A DNA stretch of 64,000 nucleotides, taken from Eubacterium callanderi. GTDB lineage: Bacteria; Bacillota; Clostridia; Eubacteriales; Eubacteriaceae. The notes beneath the pieces were generated by a model, which saw only the letters and a list, made by a program, of their open reading frames with translations, did not search any database and had not been told where the DNA came from. Where the stretch lies: contig NZ_FRBP01000014.1 in NCBI RefSeq assembly GCF_900142645.1, positions 62,001 through 126,000 on the forward strand, given 5' to 3'. Both the position numbers and the translations under genes were made by a program. Each line of letters starts with the position of its first letter. The first letter of the stretch is position 1. Positions 41,333-53,300 of this stretch are shown piece by piece.

Positions 41333-44300
41333 TTACCAGCGTTTTCTTCTCCAGACGACAATGCTGCAGACCAGGAGCGCTGCGACACTGAGCAGTGCCA
41401 GTACGCCCCAGAAGGTGGCCGGGCTGACCGAGCCGGCAATGCCGGTGGCTGCACCGTTGTTTGCATCTGGATGATCGGAGGATGATGTCTGCGGCTTATC
41501 GGGTACATCTGGTGTCCCGGTTTCAGCCGCTGGCTTATCCTGCATTCGGACAATGTTGCCTTCGCAGGTCTTGCCGCCCACGGCCACAGTGCCGTCGGGC
41601 ATCAGAGCAAAGGTGATTTCCTCTGCCACCTCATAGCCATCCGGCGCGGTGATTTCCCGTAAGACATAGGTGCCTGCCGGCAATCCCTCGATTTTCTTCA
41701 TCTCCTTGCCCGATGTCCAGCTCAGGCTTTCACCTGTGATGGTCTTTGCCACGATTTCGTTTCCGTCCTCGTCGCGGGCAATGCTGCCATCCCCGGCAGT
41801 CTCGTAGACGGCCAGGACTGCACCTAGCAGCTCGTCGGTGCCGTTGATGGTGGTCTTGCTGATGAAGAAAGAGGTGAGTTCATTTTTTAAAACCACCTGC
41901 TCTGTAAGATTTTCTCCTGGACCGACACCCTGTTCTGGCGTCCTGACGGTAAAGTCAACGGGCGCTGCAAGCTTGTAGCCTGAAGGCGCTTCTATCTCTT
42001 CGAGCCGGTAGTCTTTTCCTATTTTCATGAGTTTGACAAAGGTTTCTGGCTGTTCGCCGGATACCCATTCGGCAGGCTGTCCATCTGCCTGGGTAAGCGG
42101 TATGTAGACACCACTCCCGTCCTTGACGGTAATACGCAGTCTGGCGCCTGCCAGCAAGTTTGCGTTCATATCTGTCTTGGATATTTCTGCCACAATGGAT
42201 GGTTCCAGCCAGACGATCTCCCCTGTCTCGGGATCCACGGTAGCGGTTGGCGGGCTGTTGGGGTCGCTTGGGTCTGCCAGTCCGAGGTCGATGCTCTCAA
42301 TGACAGGCTCACCCGCTTCATTAATGCCAAATTTGATGTTTACAGGCTTTTCAGATACATGGCTGCCTTCGGGGGCTTTGAGCTCGCGGATAGAGTATTC
42401 CACACCCATGAGCACGCCTTCGAAACGGAGATAGCCGTCCTGGCCGGTTGTCGCCTCAGCGATTTGCTGCCATTCACTCTCGTCTTCTGTTTCCGCAGCG
42501 CTTTCTGTGCCGAAGAAGCTGAAAGATCGTGCCTGTGCTGGCAACGCTTTGGCTGCTTTTTTGAATAAACCGTAGGTAGAGCCCGGCAGCACTTCATCTG
42601 GTTTCTGCTCATTGACCTTTTTCAGAACAATATCGGTGGTGACAGCCGCGTCCACGACACGGTTATCCGCTACCTTTGTATCGTCCAGATTGGCCAGTCC
42701 GTCAAAATGTCCATCGCTGTCCACAACGGCCTTGTAGACCGTCGTATCCAGCATGTAATGCTGTGGTGCTGTTATTTCCTTGACGTACCAGGTTCCCCGG
42801 GCAACGCCGGTAAAGACAACCTTGCAGCCATCACCAGGATTGCCGCTGACGGCAGTGTATACCGGTTCCGCGGCACATTCGGGATCTTTGTACAGGCCGT
42901 AGACAGCGCCTTCAAGAGGCGCGTGCTGCGGGTCGCCCGCACAGGTTTCGGTGATGATGCCGCGTTTGTGGAATACCACCTGAGACAGGGCATTCACCCG
43001 GCTGACGGTCACCTTCTGGCTTGCGCCGCGGCTCAGGGTGACTTTGGTCACGTCTGCCGATACCGCGTAGGGATCAGGAGCCGCTGTCTCCACAATGGTG
43101 TAACTGCCCATGGGCACATCGGCAAAGACAAGCTGTCCATTATCGCCGGTGATCTGGGTCTGGATAACCTCGCCCGCTTCGTTTTTCAGTTCAAAAGTCA
43201 CGCCTGACAGCGGACCGTTGTCATTCCCCTTCTTGTTCAGAGTGATAACACCCGCGTCAGCGTTGACAACCTGGGTGACAGTCTCGTCGTTATTTTTCAG
43301 GGTGCAGGTTCCATCATTATCCACCACTGCTTTAAACTCGGTGGAGTTCAGGAGATAGTCATCCCCCGGACGTTTGGTTTCTTTGACGGTATAGGTCCTG
43401 CCCTTGTTCAGATACAGGAAGGTGACCATGCCGTCCTTGTCAGAGGCGGCCTTTGCCTTTTCCGTACCGCTGTCGTACAGAGTAAATTCTGCGTCTGGCA
43501 GACCCGCGCCGGTGGTGTCAACTTTCTTGAAAGTCAGCTTGGTGGGGTCATTGGTAAAGGCAATGTTTTTGTCTTTTTCGCCTGTTTTTAAGGTTATATT
43601 TTGTGTCACCGGACTTAAAACATAACCGCTGAGGGTCTTTGTTTCTCGAACGCCGTATTCGGTATCCATAAGCAGGTTGTCAAACACCAGTTCACCATTT
43701 TCATCGGTCACGCCGGTTTTTATCTTGATGTCATTGCCCTTGCTGTCTTTTTTCGTCAGTGTAAATTCGATGCCCTTGATGGGTTTGCTGTTAAAGGAAT
43801 CGGTTTTGCTGATGGTGATGCTGCCGCGGACGGCTTCATTGGTGATTTCGCTGACCGCTTTATCCGCTTCCTGACTGCCCGTCACGGCGTGCAGCCCGTC
43901 GCATTTTCCATCTTTGTCGATCACAGTCTGATAGACCGTGCTGTCCGCTGTATAGTTAGCCGGGGCGGTGATTTCCTTCACGTAGTAAGTACCCACGTAG
44001 ATGTCATTGAAGGTAACTGTGCCGTTGGGGCCGCTGGCCGCAGTGATGGCCTTGCCGTTGGCGTCTTTGACAGCTGTTTCAGCCTTGGCATCCATATACA
44101 GTCCAAAAACTGCGCCGGACAGCTCTGTCTTAGCGTTTAAATCATTTTCGTCATTCGTGCCGTATTTGATAAAGGTGATGTTGCCCTGGTTCAGGGTGTT
44201 GGCAAAGGACAGGCTGACCTTGTCACCTGACAGGGCAGCAAAGCCTTTAACCGCGTCTGCGTTGGTGATGGTTACCTTACCATCCGTGTCCACCGTGAAG

Positions 44301-47300
44301 GTCACCGGCGTTTGCTGAAGCTGGTAAGCTTCCGGCGCGGTGGTTTCTTTCAGGGTGTATTCATTGCCGGCGATGAGCAGGGCGGACAGGTTTTCACTGT
44401 CTTTTTCTGTCAAATCGATGGTGTGTTTGTTGTTCCCGTCTGCCAGCTCACCAGTGAGCTCAAATTTTGCGCCTTTAAGCGGTTCATTTTCGTTGTTGGC
44501 GTCAGTTTTCTGTAAGCTCAGGGTGATGGGCTGATCTTTGAAGTTCAGCGTCAGGCCATTGTTCACCACCGTTGCCGGAATATCTGATGTGTCATGTGCA
44601 ATGCTGATGGTGCCAGCGGTGGACATGGTAATCTGCACCTCACGGGTTTCGAGCTTGTAGCCGTCGGCCGGTCGGGTTTCCCTGAGTGTGTAGGTCTGAC
44701 CTGCGGTCAGCAGGCCTTTGAGGCTGTATGCCTCTTTATCTTTTGTCTGGATTGTCTTTACTTTTTCTCCATCTGCGAAATCGCCGGTCAGGCTGAATTC
44801 CGCGCCGCCGCCGATGGCTGTGCCATCCGCGTTGGTTTTCTGGAGGAATACTTCATTCTGTGTGTTTTTCAGGACGATGGTTTCATTGCCATTTTCAAGC
44901 GCCGCGTGAGCCGGGGTGTCTGTGAGGGCCACCTTGCCCGCGTCATTGACTGTAAAGACAATGGGTTCAGCCAGTTCGTAGCCTTTTGGCGCGGTGGTTT
45001 CTGTCAGGGTGTAGGTTTCGCCGGCGATCAGCTGTCCAGACAGAGTTTCTGTGAGATTTGCTGGTGTGACTTCAATCTCAGTTATCTCTTTATCGGCAAA
45101 AGTTCCGGTTACCTTAAATACCGCACCTTCTAATTTCTCCTTACTTTCAGCATCAATTTTCTTAAGGCCGATTTCGATGGGCTGGTCTTTTACAGTGATG
45201 GTTGAGTTTTCTGTCACACTTACGTGATCTCCACCTTCTGTTACAGTGATAACGCCCTTTTCATTCATCGTGATCTTAACCGGGGCGGCTTTTTCGTAGC
45301 CGTCCGGGGCTTTGGTCTCGGTGAGGGTATAGGTCTTGCCCGCAACAAGTGTTTTGGTAATATTTGACCAGGTGCTGGCAAACGTTGTATTATCCGGTGT
45401 TTTCCAGATAACCTTGTTGTCGCTGTCATCCGTCAGTTGGAAGGCCGCGCCGTTGACGAATGTTTCGTCGGTGGCATCTGCTTTCTTGAGTGTGAAGGTG
45501 CTCTGAGCGTTGCTGATGGTAGTCGCTGCACTCTGTACTGCACCAAAGTTTACCTGACCTGCTTCAATGGTAAATTCAAGCGGGACGCTGCTGATGATAT
45601 AACCTGTCGGAGGGGTAATTTCTACCAGCTTGTAGCTACCCCAAGGCAGGTTCGTGATTTTCAGCTCTCCGATGTTTCCTTCTGTTTCAGACTGCATTGG
45701 ATCAACATCATCATAGACATAGGTCCTCCCGGTTGTTCCAGTCAATATCGGTGTTGTTGCCTCGTCCTTATATAAAGCAAATACCGCATCATTTAATTTC
45801 GTATTACTGTCTTTTGCGTCTACCTTGGTGATGGTCATGGAACCTGGGAGACGGTCGTTGGCGATGCCTTTGTTGTTTTCAAAATTCCCACTCAATACAT
45901 TCCAATTTGTTGTCTCATTAAGTTTTACTGTCTTATTATAATGGGTGTCGTCAATCTCAAAAGTCGCTTTAAACGCGCCGTCTGAACTATAGCCTTCTGC
46001 TCTTACTTCTTCCAGCAAGTACTTGCCTTTTTTCAAAAGCTGTGCGGTGACCTCGCCCTTATCATCTGTAACGACGATTCCGCCTCTACCCGCTTCTTCG
46101 ACGAGTTCTGTATAGGTGCTTCCACCATCTGTTGAGCGTGTGAGTTTAAAGGTAACGCCCTGTATCCCGGATTCATCTGTAGTGTCTGTAGTGTCGTATT
46201 TTTTGAACGCTATTTTTGTCATGAATCTAGTGTTCGTCATGGTACTTTTCACAGGTGTACTGGTTTCAGCATAGTGATTTTGATCTGTAATTTCAAATGC
46301 CACCAGATTATTGTTATTGGTGTCGTCATAAACCAAGCCGTCAGTTGGCTGTTCTAAGAAATAATACTTGCCTGTCCAAAGGCCTGCGCTTAACGCTTTC
46401 TTTGTTTCCTCATTAGTAACGCTGTTAAGCTTGCTAGTGTCGATGACGCCGTCATCGTCGGTTGTCAGGTTTTCGGCGATCAGGGTATCCTTTGTCGGGT
46501 TACTCAGATCGGGCGCATCGCCTGTGCATTTGTACAGGCTAAATGGGATACCGGATGCATCTGCTCCCTGTACACCAGTCACCGTTTTAGTCAGCTTGGC
46601 CTGACCGTAGACACGGGTGTCAGTCATGGTGAGCTTATTGCTTTCCAACTTATTCTCATCATTGATTTCTGCCCCTTTATAAAGCTGCCCGTTATCAGCC
46701 AAAGTAAACTGAATGGGGTCTGCCACTTTATAGCCCTCCGGCGCGGCGGTTTCCACCAGCCAGTAGGTGCCGGCGGGCAAGCCGATTACGGCGTGAGGTT
46801 GACCGTCACTTACCCATTTAAAGGTATCTGATACCGCTGATCCGTCTTTATCTTTACGGATTTCCAGGCTTGCGCCGGAAAGTTTATCTGGATTGTCAAC
46901 CGGTTCATTGCTGACCTTGTCGACTGTAAAGCTGGTTTGATCATTTATGACTTCGACAGTCGCTTTAGTATTGGCCACCGTTAGCTCTGTACCCTTACTC
47001 GGCAATTGATAGCCGTCCGGTTGTTTGATCTCACAGATGGTGTAGGTGCCTGCTAGCAGATCGTTGCCTTTGACGTAAGGGATTTTAATATTTTTTCCAT
47101 CAATAGTGATGATTTTATTTTTTGTAACCGTATCGGTAATTGCGGAATTTAAATCCGTTGTTTTTAAGGTGTTGTAGGTTCCTGAACCCGATGCACTTTC
47201 CGTCAGCTCCGCCACAAGGGCATTACCGTCATAGACCGCGAAGACTGCGCCGCTCAGCGCTGCGCCACCTGCGCCGGTCTTTTTCAGCTCAATGGGCTGG

Positions 47301-50300
47301 CGTTTGGCGGTGTTGATGATGGGTTTCAGGTCGGTGGGTGCAGTTTCACCTGCGCCAGCTTTTGTGTAAATGACGTTATCAGCGTTACTCTCTGGGGAAA
47401 TCCAGGCGGTACCCTTTTCGCCAGTTGTCGTATCACCAATGGTAAATTTATAAGACTCATCGCTCATTGTAAAAGCATTGTCTACACTGGTTTCTTCCAG
47501 TACGTAGTCGCCGTAGGTCAGCAGGCCGACACCGTCTTTTTCCATTTCTGTTTTGTCTAATTTGCCGTTTTCATCTGTTGTCAGAGTCAGGATAGCGTTG
47601 CCTGTCTTATTGCCGGCTGCATCTGTTTTGTAAATATCGAATTTTACACCCGGCAGATTTTCGCCATTATCGGTCTGTTTTAACAGGTTGACGTAGCCGT
47701 ATTTTATGGTGTTGGTGACAATATTGTTATTACCTTTTTTTGTAGTTCCATGTAAGTCTTGTATTTCACCATTTTCGTTCACTGTAAAGGTAATTTCTGG
47801 AGCGCTTACATCGCTTGCCGGGTTATCGGGTTTTGTGGTCTCTACAAGCTTATATTTGCCGTAGGCGAGGCCTCTGATGGTTAGCGTACCGTCTGCGGCG
47901 CTTGTCGCGGTTAATACTTCAGTCTCATTTTTGTAATAATTGGAGTACTCTGTTCCATTTGGATTTAAGACAAAACTTTTAAATTTATTATCAGCTTCAC
48001 TACTCGCCTGACGCTTAACGGCAAATTCAACGCCGCCAAGTGGCATACCTGCCTGGTCTTTTTTGGTCAGGGTAATGCTGGCTTTGTTCAGGGTATTGGT
48101 GACTTCTGATTCGCTATAATTGAACGTTTCAGTCCCACTGTTTGTAACTGTCAATTTTGATTTTAGAATATCGAATTCTTTTGTGGCGGAACTATCCGCT
48201 CCTTTTGTTTCAACCAGTTTATAGTTGGCGTAGGGGATGCCGGCAAATCTGACTGCTCCATTATCTCCAGATGTCGCTTTAAACACCCTGCCTTCACCGG
48301 CCGTCTGGGCAACGCCATTGACTACTCGGCGCAGTTCAAATTCAATGCCTTTCAGAATTCTGCCATCTTCATCTTTTTTTGTAAATTCGATAGTACCGGC
48401 AACCGGTTCATTGGTAATGCTAATACCGTTATTCTGAACGTTGAAATTTGTTACTTCTATCGTCACGTCATTATTAACGGCAGGTTTTACAAAAACCTTA
48501 TAAGTTTTTGTAAAATCAGTGGTATAACCATCCGTATCCGCCGTGGTATTTTCCCCGATCTGGGTTTCCGTCAGCGTATAAGCGGTACTGCCATCACTCG
48601 CGCCGATCGGGATATCTCTGAAGGTTGCCAAGCCGTCTGTTCCTGTCGTCTGTGACATATTTATATCACGGTTGTAGGCATCTTTCCCAGTTAATGTGAA
48701 AGTGACATCCTTCAGCTTATCACCCTTATCATCGGTTTTGGTGATCTTAAATTCATTGGCTTTTTTCAGCTTGTTGACAACTGTATCTGTTCCGTTGTTA
48801 GCAGTGAGGACTAACGCATTATTGCTGGTCGTTTCATGGCCGATCAGCTGATCTTTTTTGATGGTCAAGTCCAGATTCTGGTAGATATTGGTAGCTTCAT
48901 TGTTTGTGGTTTCTGTCAGTTTATAATCACCATAGGGTAAGTTGGTGAGCTGGAATTCACCCTGACCGTTAGTGGTTACTGTTATTTTTCCGCTTTCACG
49001 CTTAATGCTGCCTTTGCTGTCTTTTATTTTGACTCCGTTACTCTCATTTTTCCATGTATCATAGTTATCATTATCTGTATAAGTCAGCTCAAAGGATCTT
49101 TCAAGCTTATCGGGTGTTGCATTGTCATTGGTCTTTGTCAATGACACATCATAGCGCAGGCGGGTATTTTTAACTGCCTCCGTCACGGTATGGGTGAAAT
49201 TTGTATTCGGTGTAAAGCCCAAATCATTTGTTTTAATTGTAATCAACTTATTCTCATCTGTGGCTTTGTATCCTGTCGGTGGCACACTCTCAATGATTGT
49301 GTATCCTGTGGGTGAATAGGGCACATTGTTAAAGGTCGCTGTGCCATTTCCGTCTGTGGTGGCTTCTCCGATGTAATTTTTGTCAGAGCCATCCTTTTTC
49401 AATTCAGCTTTATCGCTGTGTACACCGGAATAAATCTCAAACTTCGCGCCTTGCAGCTTAATCGTGTCTTTTTCGCTGTCGACTTTATTAATTTTGATGG
49501 TGCCGCTAACGTATTGATTACTGATTTTATAGCTGGCTGTGGTGTCACCCGTCAGGCCGTCTCCGGCAGCGATGGTGGCCGTGCCGTTTTCATCCACGGT
49601 TACTTTGCGATCACTGCCCAGCAGATACTGATCCGGCGCCGCGGTTTCTTTGAGGGTGTAGGTACCCGGGTCCAGCTTGCTAAAGGTGACTTTTCCGCTG
49701 GCATCGCTGGTGGCGGTCTGATCTTTTACCTTTTTGTCGTCACGAACTAAGGTGAATTCTACAGCTTGAATGCCTTTATCGTTAGCATCGGTTTTTGTAA
49801 ACTCCAGCTTGCCGGTCGGGGTGTTTGTCCGGTCAAAGGAGAATCCTTTTAGTGCGGTTCTGTTAATCTCCAGAACCGTTGCATTAGTTGCTGTTCCTTC
49901 ATTAATCTGAACATTCTTATGCTCAGTCGTGCCAGGGTCAAACGCCCCTTTATTGACAAACCTAAAGTAGTATACTTTGGGTGAATCCTGTGTATCATCA
50001 ATATCATATCCGCCCGGCGCTTTTGTTTCCTCAAGCTTGTACAGGGCTGCTGTCGGAATGAGGTTGACAAAACTGGCTTGTCCGTCATCGTTGGTAATAC
50101 GTGTTTTGTCCGCTACACTTGAAGGCTTCCATACCGCATTATCATAATCAGATGATGCCCCATCTGCTACATACTCGGTCAGAGTAAAGGTTGCGCCGCC
50201 CAGCTTGATCTGGTTTTTGCCACTGGTGTCTTGGCTGCTGCTTGTTTTTTTAACCTTAATATATGGTCCGACAGAGATGCTGGCATATTCATCAATATCG

Positions 50301-53300
50301 AAATAATCGAGACCATCCGCGGTAGAACTATCTTCTTCGCCCTTGTTTACACCGCTTAAAGGCTCCAGTTTGATGGTGTTTCTGACATCCGCACCGGAGG
50401 CGCTATTGGTAATATAGGTGTCAAACTCAAAGATAAGGATTGTATTTGCGTACTTATCCGGCACGGTAAACTTGAAGCCCTGATCTGCAACATCTGTAAA
50501 CTCACTTCTGTCCTTAATCACTGGTGTATCATTTGCTTTGACAATTTTCCCGTTTTCCCATTTTCCTTCATAAACCTTAACGGGGTCTGTTAAAAGACCG
50601 CCAGTTTTTGGGTCGCGGTGCTTAAGCTCAAGAATGGGGTTTGCACTTAAATCCTCGGTAATCACACGGCCCTTCATAGCGGCCTGACCGCCGTTAAAGG
50701 CCGCTGTCCAGGTAATAATCTGTGTACCGCTGTCGTATTGGCCGTGTTTGTTGAGGGCGGTTGTGGCGATGGGCGCGGTGGCGTCATCGGATACTTTGTT
50801 GTCTGTTTGGCTAACGTCCTTGCTATCCCGGATCGGCATCCCTTTTACAAAGCCCCGAAGTACGGCTGTATTCACAACATTATTTTCCGCGTTTGTTGTT
50901 AAATACTCATTGATGAAAGTCTCTGTCAGCTGTGTGGTGACATCAATCTCATAAATACTCTCGTCATTTGTCTGATCTTTAAAGGTAAAGACAGGATTAT
51001 CATCCGCAGACCAGACGATTGTTTGGCCATTCTTACTGGCTGTCCTATTATCTTTATCCAGCGTAAAGGCCATGCCGTCTTTTCGGATAGCATCCACATT
51101 TAAGAAGGTCATATCCGCTGTGTTAAACACATCGGTGACTGTGCTGCCTGTGATGGGCAGCTTGTTCTGGTTAACGGTAATGGTCCATTTCACCTGATGT
51201 GTCGCCTGATCGTAGCCTGTATTGACTTTCTGGATAATGGTATTATCCACATCCTGTTTAGCTTCAGTCGTATGCTCTACGTCTGCTCCATTGTCTTTAG
51301 TCAAAACTGTTGCTTTGTTGCTTACCGACGATTTGTCATCTGTTACCTGAGCCATCTGTCCATCCACATTAGTATGAAGACGCAGCTCATAGTATTTATC
51401 CGGTGTTAAATTGCCAAAATAAAAGGTTAATTTCTTGTCTGCGTTGTCATACACATAATAAGGTGTTCCCTGGCTCAGGCTGTTGTGGATCGTCACCGTC
51501 TTGCCATTTTGGTCTTTGCACGTCCAGTTTTTCGAGGGATCGGCGGGATCGACCAGACTCATATTCTGGGCTTTTAGGTCTTCAACAATCCGTACCTCCT
51601 CGGCGTTCTTCTGGTAATGGTTAATTTTAAAAACCCAGTCCATGGTGCCGCTGTCTTTCTGAAAATCAGCGGTTTTCTGAACAATATCATAATTACCCGC
51701 AACACCCTTGTCAATGTCAATATTTACGTTAAAATCGCTTTTGCCAATCCCATTACCATACCAGTAGTGGCTCCAGATCATTTTAACCTTGTTGGACAAA
51801 TTCAAGGATGGTGTCACCTTATCCGGCTCTTTCAGCAATGTCGCATAATTGATTTTTACCTTCGCATTTTCATATTTATCGAAGGGGATGATCATGATTT
51901 GAGCGTCACCACTTTCGTAGTAGATGGCTTTACTTCCATTATTGGTCAAAGTTTCCAGCGAATTTAACAATGCTTTATCTGAATTCTGTAAAAGTGCATT
52001 GGTTAAATCTGTATATACTTTATCTGTAAGATTTGCATCTGTCGTTTTTTCAAGCGGCATATCAACCGTTGCGGCGCTGCCTTTGGTGATTTTTATTGGC
52101 TCGCCATCCACATAGGTGTGCTGGTTCTTACTGATGCTGTCAATGATATACGCGTTGGACAAATGGCTAAACTGGGTATTGACATTGATTTCCCAGTCAA
52201 AATATTTACCGTCATAGGCACGCTGTGTCCCGTCTTTTGTCATAAAGGTGGCTTCCATATCAGTCTTGATCTCTTCTGTCTGGGCGATGGGGCCATCTTT
52301 ATCTGGATCCCGCAAAAAAGCCTGGTTGGTAAAATTCCAAAGCTTGCCAGTTCCGCTCTCCATAAATTCGGTGTACTGTTCAACGGTCAAAATCGCGCGA
52401 ATGGTCAGACTCGCACGCTGCAATGGCGCTCCACCTGGAAATTGATAGCTGAAACCCGCACGGCCACTTTCAGTGACCGTCTGATAAGTGCCATCACCCG
52501 GTGTAGTACCGCTTTCAATCCCACTTTCCGCCGCACCATTTAATCCCACAGTGACAGAGTCAACGGTCAGACCCTCTGGCAGCAGGTCCTCAACAATTTT
52601 TCCTCGCAAATCGCCGTCATTTTCTGCCCTTAAATCAAGCTTATAATCCACATACATGGCATCGCCCACACTGTTGGTTTCGCCAACTTTGTTCACAACG
52701 CTTTTGTCAATGGTATAATTATCGTCCAAGGTATCTGGAAGACTAGGGTCTCGCCATTCACCCACGTTAAGGCTGCTGGTCACCTGATCCCACTTCACCT
52801 CAACAGGATTACCACCTTCAAACAGGCTATCCTGTAGTCCCAAAGTAAAGCTCATTCCCGCCATCGCAGTTGTTACACCATAGACAAAGGGCTCAAATAC
52901 AAAATGAAGCTTTAACGCACCGGTAGTACTATCCTGTATGAAAGTATACTCTCCCACAGTTACATCTGAACCGTCAATGGTCGTGGTAACCTGGTGTGCG
53001 TTTCCTAGAATGATTCCCGGGTTGCTGCTTTCTTTCCAAAGGAAATCAGTGTCAAAGGTATAATCAAAATTAATTTCAGGCAAATTGCCATTAACACCAA
53101 TATATTGCGATAACGCTTTATATTTAGCATCTTTGTTTTCAGCATCTGCTTCCATTGCATCTTGAAGCAAATTTGCTGCATCTGCTTGCTTATCCGTCGG
53201 AATTTTACCCCACTCTTGATGTAAATAGGCTGAATCCGGCTTTAATTTCAGCTTGAATAAAGTATCCGCTCCTTCTGCCGCTGTGTATCCCCCAGCCGGT